Assembly: GCF_003234565.1 (NCBI RefSeq)
Contig: NZ_QKTU01000001.1
Coordinates: 434,001-498,000, forward strand
Reading direction: 5' to 3'
From: Curtobacterium sp. MCBD17_013
Lineage (GTDB): Bacteria; Actinomycetota; Actinomycetes; Actinomycetales; Microbacteriaceae
Length of the DNA: 64,000 nt
A program made the position numbers and the translations under genes. This document shows positions 25,381-37,200 of this stretch, one piece after another (the stretch's first letter is position 1; each line of letters begins with the position of its first letter). The notes beneath the pieces were generated by a model that had not been told where the DNA came from, searched no databases, and was given only the letters and a program-made list of their open reading frames with translations.

Positions 25381-26156
25381 TGACGTCGGACCCGAGCGCC
25401 CCGCTCCCCGAGGACCACGCCACAGACCACGCCGACGCGCTGTCGTTGTCGGCGCAGCTGCGTGACGCGGTCGCGCGGGCCGGCATCGCGCGGGTCGCTC
25501 CGGGCGAGGCGCCATCGGGCCGCGCGCTCGTCGCGGCGGTCGGCGGGGTGCGCGGACTGGCCGAGTCGATCCTCCCGGGGTTCGCGTTCCTGATCGTGTT
25601 CGCCGTCACGCACCAGCTCGTGCCGAGTGTCGTGGTCCCCGTGCTCGTCGGGCTCGTGTTCGTCGGGCTGCGGCTCGTGCAGCGTCAGCCGCTCGTCACC
25701 GCGCTCTCCGGGATCCTCGGCGTCGCGATCTCCGCCGGCCTGTCGCTGTTCACCGGGCGCGCCGAGAGCAACTTCGTGCCGGGCATCGTCGTGAACGCGG
25801 TGTCCCTGGCCGTGTTGCTCGCCACCCTCGTGGCCCGACGGCCGCTCATCGGGATCGTCGTGGGGCTCCTGCTGCCGGAGGGCGACCACTGGCGCAGCGA
25901 CCCCGGCAAGCGCCGTGTGCTCACCGTGGCGACCTGGCTCTGGGCGGGGCTGTTCGCCGTGCGGCTCGCGATCGAGGTCCCGCTCTACCTCGCCGCGCAG
26001 GTGGAGCTCCTGGCCGGCATCAAGCTCGTCACCGGGGTACCGCTCTACGCGGCGATGCTCTGGGTGACGTGGCTGCTCGTCCGCTCCGTGTTCGGGCAGG
26101 TCGCCGACGGCGGCACCGGGGACGTCGACGCCGCCGGAGGCCCCGACCGCGTGTAG
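25380..26156 (+). CDS. DUF3159 family membrane protein
   Basis: A 258-residue protein with five or six predicted membrane segments from about residue 60 on ([85 protein letters not shown] and the last near [15 protein letters not shown]). The loop [13 protein letters not shown] is typical of the family. Function unknown. The start codon shares one base with the DUF3710 stop (TGATG), so it is coupled. Its stop codon lies within the acnA -10 box, so the acnA promoter sits on the end of this gene. Confidence 0.9.
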   Translation: MTSDPSAPLPEDHATDHADALSLSAQLRDAVARAGIARVAPGEAPSGRALVAAVGGVRGLAESILPGFAFLIVFAVTHQLVPSVVVPVLVGLVFVGLRLVQRQPLVTALSGILGVAISAGLSLFTGRAESNFVPGIVVNAVSLAVLLATLVARRPLIGIVVGLLLPEGDHWRSDPGKRRVLTVATWLWAGLFAVRLAIEVPLYLAAQVELLAGIKLVTGVPLYAAMLWVTWLLVRSVFGQVADGGTGDVDAAGGPDRV

Positions 26157-26178
26157 CATCTGTCTCGACATCGAGACA
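26154..26178 (+). promoter_or_regulatory. acnA promoter -10 box with an abutting palindromic operator
   Basis: A TAGCAT hexamer (26154-26159) is followed one base later by TGTCTCGA-ca-TCGAGACA (26161-26178), an 8-bp perfect inverted repeat that would cover the transcription start. A stable cgggcccgc stem (26182-26205) lies between it and the ribosome site. Confidence 0.5.
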
Positions 26179-26226
26179 TCTCGGGCCCGCGACGGAGCGG
26201 GCCCGACCAGCAAGGGAGGCGGCACG

Positions 26227-29063
<2,837 letters not shown>

Positions 29064-29064
<1 letters not shown>

Positions 29065-29130
29065 GTGACCGGTGGACGGACGGGAGGGAGGGTGCGACTG
29101 GCACCGTCCCTCCCGTCCGTCCAGGTCACC
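29064..29130 (+). terminator. Long terminator hairpin after acnA
   Basis: A 22-bp arm with one mismatch (29074-29095 with 29101-29122) and a 5-base loop is flanked by a second pairing, ggtgacc with ggtcacc. The outer arm starts on the last base of the acnA stop codon. Confidence 0.82.
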
Positions 29131-29219
29131 ATCTGCGCGACGAGCCCCGCGCCGCCAGCAACCAGACCGTTCTGCGGTGGCGCGAATACACTGAGCGTTC
29201 GCCCACGAAAGGAGCGTCC

Positions 29220-31169
29220 GTGAGCCTGTTGTCCGGCATCCGGTCGCCACGCGACCTGAAGCGTCTGTCCGACACCCAGATGGTCGAGCTCGCAGCGGAG
29301 ATCCGCACGTTCCTCGTGGCCGAGGTGGCGAAGACGGGCGGGCACCTCGGGCCGAACCTCGGCGTGGTGGAACTCACCCTCGCCATGCACCGGGTGTTCG
29401 ACTCCCCGCACGACCCCATGGTGTTCGACACCGGGCACCAGTCGTACGTCCACAAGCTCATCACGGGGCGACAGGACTTCAGCGGCCTGCGGACACAGGG
29501 CGGTCTCGCCGGGTACCCGCAGCGGTCCGAGTCCGAGCACGACATCGTCGAGTCCTCGCACGCGTCGTCGTCGCTGTCGTGGGCGGACGGCATCTCGCGG
29601 GGGTTCCAGCTCACCGGGCAGAGTGATCGCACCGTCGTGGCCGTGGTCGGTGACGGCGCGCTCACCGGCGGCATGACGTGGGAGGCCCTCAACAACATCT
29701 CGGACGACAACGACCGCCGTCTCGTCATCGTCGTCAACGACAACGGCCGCTCCTACGCGCCGACGATCGGCGGCATGGCGCGGTTCCTCAACCAGGTGCG
29801 GACGCGGCGTGAGTACCGCGAGATGTACGAGCGCACCCAACGCTTCGCGAGCCACTTCGGGCATCCCGGACGTGCCGTGTACCGGGGACTCCGGGGCGGC
29901 ATGCACGGGTTCCTGTCGCGGTTCACGAACAACGAGGCGCTGTACTCGAACCTCGACATCAAGTACATCGGACCGGTCGACGGCCACGACGAGCGCGCGC
30001 TCGAAGCCGCGTTCCGGCAGGCGAAGGACTACGGGACGCCGGTCATCGTGCACGCGATCACGGAGAAGGGGCACGGCTTCGAGCCCGCGCTCCGCGACGT
30101 CGCCGACCAGTTCCACGCCGTCGGGCACATCGACCCCGAGACGGGCGAGTCGCTCGAGAGCGCGAGCGCCGGACCCGCCTGGACGGACGTGTTCGCGGAG
30201 GCACTCGCGCAGGCCGGCGACGACGACGAGCGCATCGTCGCGATCACCGCGGCGATGCTCCGGCCGACGGGACTGCACCGGTTCCAGGAGCGGCACCCGG
30301 AGCGCGTGTACGACGTGGGGATCGCCGAGCAGCACGCCGTCACCACGGCAGCGGGGCTCGCGTTCGGCGGACTGCACCCGGTCGTGGCGCTCTACGCGAC
30401 GTTCGTGAACCGCGCGTTCGACCAGGTCCTCATGGACGTCGCCCTGCACCGCGCCGGCGTGACCTTCGTGCTCGACCGCGCCGGCGTCACCGGTCCGGAC
30501 GGACCGAGCCACCACGGTATGTGGGACCTCGCGACCCTGCAGGTCGTCCCGGGCATCCGCATCGCTGCGCCCCGTGACGCCAGCACCCTCCGCGAGGAGT
30601 TCCGCGAGGCCGTCGCCGTCGACGACGCCCCGACCGTCGTGCGGTTCCCGAAGGGCGCGGTGGGGCCGGACATCCCCGCGGTGCACCGCCTCGCGGACGG
30701 CGTGGACGTGCTCCGGTCGGCGTCGGACTCGTCGGACGCCGAGGACGTCCTCATCGTCGCGGTCGGGGCGATGGCACCGATCGCGCTCGACGTCGCCGCG
30801 CTCCTCGAAGCGCAGGGCATCGGCGCCACGGTGGTCGACCCGCGATGGGTCGTGCCCATCGCGACCTCGCTCGTCGACCTCGCGCGCGACCACCGGCTCG
30901 TCATCACGCTCGAGGACGGCGTCCGCGTCGGGGGCATCGGGACGCGCCTGCGGCAGGACCTCCGCGCGGCCGGGGTCGACACCGCGGTGAACGAGCTCGG
31001 GCTGCCCGACGCGTTCATCGACCACGCGTCGCGGTCCCAGATCCTCGAGCAGGTCGGACTGTCGGCACAGGCGATCGCGCGCGACGTGATCGACCAGGTC
31101 GTGGGCACGAAGCTGCCGAAGGCGAAGCCCGCCCCCGCTCGCGAGTCGTCGGGCTCGGCGCAGCGCTGA
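29220..31169 (+). CDS. dxs: 1-deoxy-D-xylulose-5-phosphate synthase
   Basis: Condenses pyruvate and glyceraldehyde 3-phosphate with thiamine diphosphate, the first step of the MEP isoprenoid pathway. The 649 residues show the TPP site VGDGALTGGMTWEALNN, the early His in GGHLGPNLGVVELT and DTGHQSYVHKLITG, then the pyrimidine-binding domain with ITAAMLRPTGL and GIAEQHAVTTAAGLA, and the C-terminal transketolase domain (EDGVRVGGIG). AAAGGAG lies 5 bases before the GTG start. A TACACT hexamer at 29187-29192 is a candidate -10. It is monocistronic, with its own terminator. Confidence 0.96.
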   Translation: MSLLSGIRSPRDLKRLSDTQMVELAAEIRTFLVAEVAKTGGHLGPNLGVVELTLAMHRVFDSPHDPMVFDTGHQSYVHKLITGRQDFSGLRTQGGLAGYPQRSESEHDIVESSHASSSLSWADGISRGFQLTGQSDRTVVAVVGDGALTGGMTWEALNNISDDNDRRLVIVVNDNGRSYAPTIGGMARFLNQVRTRREYREMYERTQRFASHFGHPGRAVYRGLRGGMHGFLSRFTNNEALYSNLDIKYIGPVDGHDERALEAAFRQAKDYGTPVIVHAITEKGHGFEPALRDVADQFHAVGHIDPETGESLESASAGPAWTDVFAEALAQAGDDDERIVAITAAMLRPTGLHRFQERHPERVYDVGIAEQHAVTTAAGLAFGGLHPVVALYATFVNRAFDQVLMDVALHRAGVTFVLDRAGVTGPDGPSHHGMWDLATLQVVPGIRIAAPRDASTLREEFREAVAVDDAPTVVRFPKGAVGPDIPAVHRLADGVDVLRSASDSSDAEDVLIVAVGAMAPIALDVAALLEAQGIGATVVDPRWVVPIATSLVDLARDHRLVITLEDGVRVGGIGTRLRQDLRAAGVDTAVNELGLPDAFIDHASRSQILEQVGLSAQAIARDVIDQVVGTKLPKAKPAPARESSGSAQR

Positions 31170-31211
31170 CGGCGGCGGGTCCGCGACCGCCGTCGCACCG
31201 CCGGGGTGCCG

Positions 31212-31258
31212 GTCGCACCGGGGCATCCCGGTGTCCGAACGGGATGCTCCGGTGCGAC
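31212..31258. terminator. Bidirectional terminator between dxs and fadJ
   Basis: A 19-bp stem with one G-U-type mismatch (gtcgcaccggggcatcccg and its near complement) and a 9-base loop lies between convergent genes. Confidence 0.8.
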
Positions 31259-31274
31259 GCGGCCGGAGCGGCGC

Positions 31275-33443
31275 TCAGCGGGAGGCCGGACCCACGATCC
31301 GCGGGTCGTGGAATGTGCCGCCGAACACCCGCTCGGACGCGCCGACCCGGTCGAGGTACGGGCTGATGCCGCCCGAGTGGAACGGGTACCCGGCACCGAG
31401 GATCAGCCCGAGGTCGATGTCCTCGACGGCGGAGACGACGCCCTCGTCGAGCATGCGGTGGAGCTCGTCCGCGAGGCCGTCCTCGAAGCGTCGCTGGATC
31501 TCCGCCGCGGACGATGGTGTCGCGTCCTTCTTCGCGGGCGCGACGAGTTCCACCGCCGCCCGGTCGTACCCGGTCACGGCGCCCTTCTTGTCGCGCGTCG
31601 TGATGGCACCGTGCTCGGCGAGCCGCCGGAGTCCGTCGCCCGACCAGTAGCGGTCGGGGAACGCCTGGTGGTGGGAGTCGAGCACGTGGGCGCCGATGGG
31701 CAGACCGACGAGTTCGAGCAGTTCGAACGGCGACATCGGGAGGCCGAGCGGCGCGGCGCCCTCGGCCACGACCTCGAACGGGGTGCCCTGCTCGACGCCG
31801 CGCATCGCCTCGCCGAGGACCCGGGCGAGCACACGGTTCACGACGAAGCCGGGGGCGTCCGCCGTGATGATCGCGGTCTTCTTCAGCGTCCTCGCGACGG
31901 CGAGTGCGGTCGAGACGGCCTCGTCCGACGTCCGCGGTGCGCGGACCACCTCGACGAGCGGCATGACCGCGACCGGGTTGAAGAAGTGGAAGCCGACGAG
32001 GCGGTCCGGGTGCTCGAGCGCGTCGGCCATGGCCTCGACCGAGAGCGACGACGTGTTCGTGGCGAGGATCGCGTCCGGGGCGACGATCTGCTCGACCCGG
32101 CGGAGGACGTCCTGTTTGACGCCGAGTTCCTCGAACACGGCCTCGATGACCCAGTCCGCGTCGGCGAACGGCTCGAGGGACACCGTGCCGGAGACGAGGC
32201 CCACGATCCGGTTGGCGTCGTCGGGCGAGATCCGTCCCTTGCCGAGCAGCGCGTCGACCTCGCTGCGGATCCGGGCCACCCCGGCATCGACGCGGCCCTG
32301 GTCGAGGTCGGTGATGACCACGGGCACACCGAGACGGCGGGCGAACAACAGCGCGAACTGCGACGCCATGAGTCCGGCACCGAGCACGCCGACCTTCGTG
32401 ATCGTCCGCGGAGCGGCCTCGGGTGCGCCGACCGGACGCTTGGCGCGCTTCTGCACGCGGTCGAACGCGTACATCGACGCGGCGAACTGGTCGCCGCTGA
32501 TGAGGTCCGCGAGGGCGTCGTCCTCGGCCGCGAACCGGTCGTCGAGGCTGCCGGAACGGGCGGCGGCGACGAGGTCGAGAGCGACCCGGGGCGAGCGCGG
32601 CACGGTGCCGATCCGGCCCGCGACCTGCCCTCGGGCGACCTTGACGACCGTGCCCCAGGTGGCCTTGGCGAGGGTGCCCGGCTCGTTCGGGCGCTGCACC
32701 GTCACCCGACCGGACAGCACGCCGTCGGCCCAGCGCAGCGCATCGGTGAGGAACATCGCCGAGGGCACGAGCGCATCGCCGATGCCGAGTTCGACGGCGG
32801 TGGGCCCGTCCATGAGCCGGTTGTTCTTCAGCGGGTTCTCCACGATGACGCGGAGCGCGCGCTCGGGCCCGATGAGCCGCGGGAGCAGCGTCGCGCCGCC
32901 CCAGCCGGGGATGATCCCGAGGAACACCTCGGGCAGCCCGATGCCCTGCGCCGCGGATGAGAACACGCGGTAGGTGCAGTGCAGCGCGACCTCGAGTCCG
33001 CCGCCGAGGGCCATCCCGTTGACGAAGGCGAACGACGGCACGCCGAGGTCGCCGAGCCGCCGGAGGGTGTCGTGTCCGAGCCGGGCGAGCGCGTGCGCGG
33101 TCTCGCGGTCCGGCACGCGGGAGGCCTGGGAGAGGTCTGCGCCGGCGGCGAGGCAGTACTGCTTGCCCGTGATGGCCGCGGCGCGGATCGTGCCGGCGGC
33201 GGCGTCCGCGCGCACCTGGTCGAGCGCCTCGCCGAGCGCCCGGAGCGACCGCGGGCCGAGCGTGTTGGGGCGTTTGTGGTCCTTGCCGTTGTCGAGCGTG
33301 ATGAGCGCCAGACGGCCTCCGGAGGGCAACGCCACGTGCTTGACGTGGGCGTTCGTGACGACCTCGTCGGCCGCGAGCGCCTCGAGTCGGTCGAGCACGG
33401 CCTGGTCCGGTGTCGCGGTGGCGTTCGTGCCGGTCGTGGTCAT
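31275..33443 (-). CDS. fadJ: Fatty-acid oxidation multifunctional enzyme (enoyl-CoA hydratase/3-hydroxyacyl-CoA dehydrogenase)
   Basis: Carries out the hydratase and NAD-dependent dehydrogenase steps of beta-oxidation. The 722 residues comprise a crotonase domain (about 20-280, with the oxyanion-hole stretch GKQYCLAAGADLS and FVNGMALGGGLEVALHC), then the dehydrogenase NAD-binding domain (about 345-530: VGVLGAGLMASQFALLFAR, LATNTSSLSVEAMA, FHFFNPVAVMPLVEVV) and the C-terminal helical domains (GFVVNRVLARVLGEAM; GISPYLDRVG). The first Gly-rich turn GAGLMA fits the family. It lies one base after the fadA stop codon, so the two are a two-gene operon supplying the complex. Confidence 0.94.
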   Translation of the reverse strand: MTTTGTNATATPDQAVLDRLEALAADEVVTNAHVKHVALPSGGRLALITLDNGKDHKRPNTLGPRSLRALGEALDQVRADAAAGTIRAAAITGKQYCLAAGADLSQASRVPDRETAHALARLGHDTLRRLGDLGVPSFAFVNGMALGGGLEVALHCTYRVFSSAAQGIGLPEVFLGIIPGWGGATLLPRLIGPERALRVIVENPLKNNRLMDGPTAVELGIGDALVPSAMFLTDALRWADGVLSGRVTVQRPNEPGTLAKATWGTVVKVARGQVAGRIGTVPRSPRVALDLVAAARSGSLDDRFAAEDDALADLISGDQFAASMYAFDRVQKRAKRPVGAPEAAPRTITKVGVLGAGLMASQFALLFARRLGVPVVITDLDQGRVDAGVARIRSEVDALLGKGRISPDDANRIVGLVSGTVSLEPFADADWVIEAVFEELGVKQDVLRRVEQIVAPDAILATNTSSLSVEAMADALEHPDRLVGFHFFNPVAVMPLVEVVRAPRTSDEAVSTALAVARTLKKTAIITADAPGFVVNRVLARVLGEAMRGVEQGTPFEVVAEGAAPLGLPMSPFELLELVGLPIGAHVLDSHHQAFPDRYWSGDGLRRLAEHGAITTRDKKGAVTGYDRAAVELVAPAKKDATPSSAAEIQRRFEDGLADELHRMLDEGVVSAVEDIDLGLILGAGYPFHSGGISPYLDRVGASERVFGGTFHDPRIVGPASR

Positions 33444-33444
33444 G

Positions 33445-34656
33445 TCAGGCCGCCTTCCGTGCCGCGCTGCGCGAGAAGCCCGGGTTCTCCCAGACCACCG
33501 TGCCGCCCTGCCCGAGTCCGATGCACATCGTCGTGATCCCGTACCGGACCTCGGGGTGCTCGGCGAACTGGGCGGCGAGCTGGGTCATGAGCCGGACACC
33601 GCTCGACGCGAGGGGGTGGCCGACCGCGATGGCCCCGCCCCACGGGTTCACCTTCTCGCTGTCCTCCGGGATGCCGTAGTTGTCGAGGAACGCCAGGACC
33701 TGCACGGCGAACGCCTCGTTGATCTCGAACAGCCCGATGTCGTCGATCGACAGCCCGGCCTTCCGGAGCGCCTTGTCCGTCGCCGGGACGGGTCCGACGC
33801 CCATGACCTCGGGGTCGACGCCGGCGAACGCGAACGACACCATGCGCATCTTCGTCGGGAGTCCGTGCTGCTTCGCGCCGTCCTCCGAGGCGAGGAGGCT
33901 CATGGTGGCGCCGTCATTGAGGCCGGCGGCGTTGCCGGCGGTGACCCGTCCGTGGGGCCGGAACGGTGTCCCCAGCGCGGCCAGGGCCTCCAGGGTGGTG
34001 CCGGGCCGCGGCGGTTCGTCGCGGTCGACGACGTCCCAGCCCGATCCGGTCGCGACCGCGACGGGGACGAGGTCCGGCTGGAGCTTCCCGGCCTCCCACG
34101 CCGCCTGGTACCGCTGCTGGGAGCGGACGGCGTAGGCGTCGGTGCGGTCCTTCGTGATCGCGGGGAACCGGTCGTGCAGTCGTTCCGCGGTGTTGCCCAT
34201 GACGAGTGCGTCGCCCGCGACCATGCGCTCGGCGAGGAACCGGGGGTTCGGGTCGACCCCGAAACCCATCGGGTGCCGACCCATGTGCTCGACCCCGCCG
34301 GCGATCGCGACGTCAGCGGCGCCGAACGCGATCGCCCCGGCCAGGGTCGTCACGCTCGTCATCGCGCCGGCGCACATCCGGTCGATCGCGTAGCCGGGAA
34401 CCGACTTCGGGAGGCCCGCGAGCATGCCGACCGTGCGGCCGAGCGTCAGCCCCTGGTCGCCCTGCTGCGTCGTCGCGGCGACCGCGACGTCGTCCACGGC
34501 GGCGCCGTCCAGCGACGGGTTCCGGTCGAGCAGGCCACGCATCGCGTGCGTTGCGAGGTCGTCCGCCCGGGTGTTCCAGAACACCCCCTTCTCGCCGGCG
34601 CGTCCGAACGGGGTCCGGACACCGTCCACGAAGACGACGTCTGATGCCTTGGTCAC
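33445..34656 (-). CDS. fadA: Acetyl-CoA acyltransferase (thiolase)
   Basis: Cleaves 3-ketoacyl-CoA with CoA in the last beta-oxidation step. The 403 residues hold the active-site Cys in DRMCAGAMTSV, the GNAAGLNDGAT stretch, EINEAFAVQ, the catalytic His in GHPLASSGVRLM, and the second Cys in CIGLGQGGT near the C-terminus. The GTG start at 34656 has AGGAGG 5 bases upstream, which decides it over longer readings. First gene of a fadA-fadJ operon. Confidence 0.94.
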   Translation of the reverse strand: MTKASDVVFVDGVRTPFGRAGEKGVFWNTRADDLATHAMRGLLDRNPSLDGAAVDDVAVAATTQQGDQGLTLGRTVGMLAGLPKSVPGYAIDRMCAGAMTSVTTLAGAIAFGAADVAIAGGVEHMGRHPMGFGVDPNPRFLAERMVAGDALVMGNTAERLHDRFPAITKDRTDAYAVRSQQRYQAAWEAGKLQPDLVPVAVATGSGWDVVDRDEPPRPGTTLEALAALGTPFRPHGRVTAGNAAGLNDGATMSLLASEDGAKQHGLPTKMRMVSFAFAGVDPEVMGVGPVPATDKALRKAGLSIDDIGLFEINEAFAVQVLAFLDNYGIPEDSEKVNPWGGAIAVGHPLASSGVRLMTQLAAQFAEHPEVRYGITTMCIGLGQGGTVVWENPGFSRSAARKAA

Positions 34657-34733
34657 ATGAGCCTCCTGATCTTCCTCGATCATCGCCGACGCTAGGCCGG
34701 GCGCGACCCCGGAGCGAGTCGGTTGGCCGGTTC

Positions 34734-36002
34734 CTACGAGGCGGACTCGCCGCCCGGCTCGTCGGCCTGTCCGGCTGCCACAAACGCGGCGGCGATGCGG
34801 TCCGCGGTCTCCTCGATCTGCCACGGGCGGGCGTCGAGCGCGGCCAGCGCATCGGCGACGGTCTCGGGGGTCACGGGCGAGGGGGGCTCCCACGCGAGCG
34901 TCCGGAGGGTGTCCGGAGTGAGCAGGTTCTCGACCGGGAGCGCGAGCTCCTCAGCGCGCGCCACGACCGCGGGTCGCGCCGCCTTGTACCGGCGATCGGC
35001 CGCGGGATTGCGGTCCGACCACGCGCGCGGCGGCGGGAGGGACGGCTCACCCGTTCCACGCACCGACGGGAGGTCCGTGGTCGCCCGGCCCTCCTCGACG
35101 GCGGCCCACCACCGGTCGAGTTCGCTGCGGCTCGCGCGTCCGGAGAACGTCTTGACGGCACCCAGCTCGCGCTTCGACGACGGGTTCGCGGCCGCGGCGG
35201 CGATGATCGCCGAGTCCGGGATCGTGCGCCCGGGCGCGACGTCCGCCGCCTGGGCGTAGGCGTCACGCGCCTGCCAGAGCGCCCGTGCGATCGCGAGGGA
35301 CCGCTGTCCGCGGAGCGTGTGCAGCCCCGAGAGCCGGCGCCAGGGCTCCGCGCGCGGGGGCTTCGGCACGCGCGTCAGGACCGCCGCGAACTCCTGTTCG
35401 GCGATGTGGGCCTTGCCGGACCGTTCGAGGCGCTCGGCCATCTCGTCGCGGAGGTCGACGAGGAGCTCGACGTCGAGGGCCGCGTACACGAGCCACGCCT
35501 GGGGGAGCGGACGTGTGGACCAGTCGGCGGCGGAGTGCTCCTTGGCGAGGTGGATCCCGAGGAGCTCCTCGACGACCGCGCCGAGGCCGACGCGGCTGAG
35601 CCCCGCGAGCCGCGCTCCGAGCTCGGTGTCGAAGATGCGCCGCGGCACGAGCCCGACCTCGCGAAGGCACGGCAGGTCCTGGCTCGCGGCGTGGAACACC
35701 CACTCCTCGTCCCCGATGACCGCTTGGAGGGCGGCGAACGCGTCGGCGTCCTCGGCCCTGATCGCGATCGGATCGAGCAGGAACACCCCGGCACCGCGGC
35801 GGTAGACCTGGATCAGGTAGGCGCGCTGGGAGTACCGGTAGCCGCTCGCGCGCTCGGCGTCGACCGCGACCGGACCGTGACCGGCGGCGATGTGCGCGAC
35901 GGCCTGCCGGTACGCCGCGAGGTCCTCGATGACGCGGACGGTCGCGTGGGAGTCCTCGACGCCGGGGTCCGTTCCGTCGGGCGTCGTGCGCTGGTCAGTC
36001 AC
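34734..36002 (-). CDS. rnd: Ribonuclease D family 3'-5' exonuclease
   Basis: A DEDDy-type exoribonuclease involved in trimming stable RNA. The 422 residues carry the metal-binding residues Asp48 and Glu50 in VDAERASG, Asp109 in HAASQDLPCL, and Tyr173 and Asp177 in YAALDVELL, so the full DEDDy set is present. An HRDC domain follows (about 220-300: RRLSGLHTLRGQRSLAIARALWQARD in parts), and a further helical C-terminal domain. The GTG start overlaps the DUF3000 gene by 8 bases, coupling them. This pair is conserved upstream of or near dxs in actinobacteria, although here fadA and fadJ intervene. Confidence 0.92.
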   Translation of the reverse strand: MTDQRTTPDGTDPGVEDSHATVRVIEDLAAYRQAVAHIAAGHGPVAVDAERASGYRYSQRAYLIQVYRRGAGVFLLDPIAIRAEDADAFAALQAVIGDEEWVFHAASQDLPCLREVGLVPRRIFDTELGARLAGLSRVGLGAVVEELLGIHLAKEHSAADWSTRPLPQAWLVYAALDVELLVDLRDEMAERLERSGKAHIAEQEFAAVLTRVPKPPRAEPWRRLSGLHTLRGQRSLAIARALWQARDAYAQAADVAPGRTIPDSAIIAAAAANPSSKRELGAVKTFSGRASRSELDRWWAAVEEGRATTDLPSVRGTGEPSLPPPRAWSDRNPAADRRYKAARPAVVARAEELALPVENLLTPDTLRTLAWEPPSPVTPETVADALAALDARPWQIEETADRIAAAFVAAGQADEPGGESAS

Positions 36003-36591
36003 GGGCGAGCCGCCTCGGGGCGAGGAGGGTGACGCCGTCCGACGACGGTGGGAGTCCGGCGAGCATCGCGACGATGTCCTCCCAGGCCCGCACGTGCGCC
36101 GTGAGGTCGTCATCGGTGGGGCTCCACGAGGCACGGAGCTCGAGCTGGGCGCCGTCGCCCTGGGCGCTCAGCTCGCCGTAGCCGCGCGAGATGATCTTGG
36201 TCGCCGTGCCGGAGGCGTGGTCGTACGCGGCACCGTGCGCCGCGAGGGCGTCGACGAGCCAGCTCCACGTGACGTCGGCGACGAACTCGTCCACCCCGAT
36301 CTCGGGCTCGAGGGGCGCCTGGGCGAACGTGACGACGCGGAACGGGCCGTACCAGCCCTCGGGCTCCGCCGGGTCGTACATGGCGATGAACCGACCGGTG
36401 CCGAGGTCGGAGTCGACCCCGTGAGCGATCCCCGAGACGTCGGCGGCCAGCGCGAGGGAGTGCGGCGCCACCCGGCTCGGCGACGGGATCTCGGTCACGG
36501 TCGTCTCCGACCGGGTCGAGCCCTGGGCCACGAACGCCCGCAGGCGCGCGAACGCCTCGGGTTCCGCGGTCGGTGCAGGGGTATCGGACAC
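35995..36591 (-). CDS. DUF3000 domain protein
   Basis: A 198-residue protein conserved in actinobacteria next to the RNase D gene. It contains EIPSPSRVAPHSLALAADV, ATGRFI-like GTGRFIAMYDPAEPEGW, RVVTFAQAPLEPEIGVDEFVADVTWSWL in parts, and a central ISRGYGEL; the C-terminus is basic. No membrane segment. Function unknown. The GTG start at 36591 is supported by a TAGTCT box 6 bases upstream and no ribosome site. Confidence 0.88.
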   Translation of the reverse strand: MSDTPAPTAEPEAFARLRAFVAQGSTRSETTVTEIPSPSRVAPHSLALAADVSGIAHGVDSDLGTGRFIAMYDPAEPEGWYGPFRVVTFAQAPLEPEIGVDEFVADVTWSWLVDALAAHGAAYDHASGTATKIISRGYGELSAQGDGAQLELRASWSPTDDDLTAHVRAWEDIVAMLAGLPPSSDGVTLLAPRRLARD

Positions 36592-36597
36592 CTCTGC

Positions 36598-36603
36598 AGA
36601 CTA
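36598..36603 (-). promoter_or_regulatory. -10 box of a probable leaderless promoter for the DUF3000-rnd operon
   Basis: Minus-strand TAGTCT ends 6 bases before the GTG at 36591. Confidence 0.55.
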
Positions 36604-36765
36604 GGCTCCGGAGCCGGGACCGGGAGGGGCGGCACGCCGTCCGTCGGTCTGCTCGGCAGAGAGGACGCGTGCGATGACCGGAACGGCGTCGTCGGCGCGC
36701 CTCGCGAGGAGTGTCCTCACGGTCGGTCTCGGCGTCGGCACGGTCTCCCTCGGACGCACCGTGAC

Positions 36766-37200
36766 CTACGCGGCGACGGCCGCCCGGACCTGCCGCTGCA
36801 CCCGGCCGAGCATGCCGACCATGCCGCGGATCCGCAGCGGGCTCACGGCCTCGCTGAGTCCGAGCGTCAGCGGGTAGTCCGCCGGCACCGCCAGGACCTC
36901 GTCCGAGGTCAGTCCGCTGAGTCCCTGCGCGAGGATCGACGCGAAGCCGCGGGTGGTCGGGGCCTCGCGCGGAGCCGTGGCGTGCATCGTGACCACGCCG
37001 TCGTCGACCGTGACGAAGATGAACACGGGGGACTGGCACTCCTCGACGCGCTCGAGCAGGTCCGGGTGCTCGGCGTACTCCTGCGGCAGCGCCGGGAGTT
37101 CGTCCGAGAACTCGAGCAGCAGCTGCAGGCGGTCCTGGAGCCCCAGCGCGAGGAAGTCGTCGCGGATCGTGGCGAGCGACGCGGGCAGCGTGTCGGTCAT
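36766..37200 (-). CDS. sufE: SufE family sulfur-acceptor protein
   Basis: A 144-residue SufE-like protein, which takes persulfide sulfur on a conserved Cys and passes it on for Fe-S or other sulfur chemistry. The active-site Cys55 lies in [12 protein letters not shown], the standard SufE loop, and the [15 protein letters not shown] stretch and closing [13 protein letters not shown] fit the fold. It overlaps the rhodanese gene by ATGA. The absence of a cysteine desulfurase here and the coupling to a rhodanese suggest that this SufE receives sulfur from the rhodanese; that is inference. Confidence 0.92.
   Translation of the reverse strand: MTDTLPASLATIRDDFLALGLQDRLQLLLEFSDELPALPQEYAEHPDLLERVEECQSPVFIFVTVDDGVVTMHATAPREAPTTRGFASILAQGLSGLTSDEVLAVPADYPLTLGLSEAVSPLRIRGMVGMLGRVQRQVRAAVAA

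Noticed and set aside
36674..36877. A 67-codon plus-strand frame near sufE
   Set aside because: It overlaps the sufE coding region antisense and has no family pattern.
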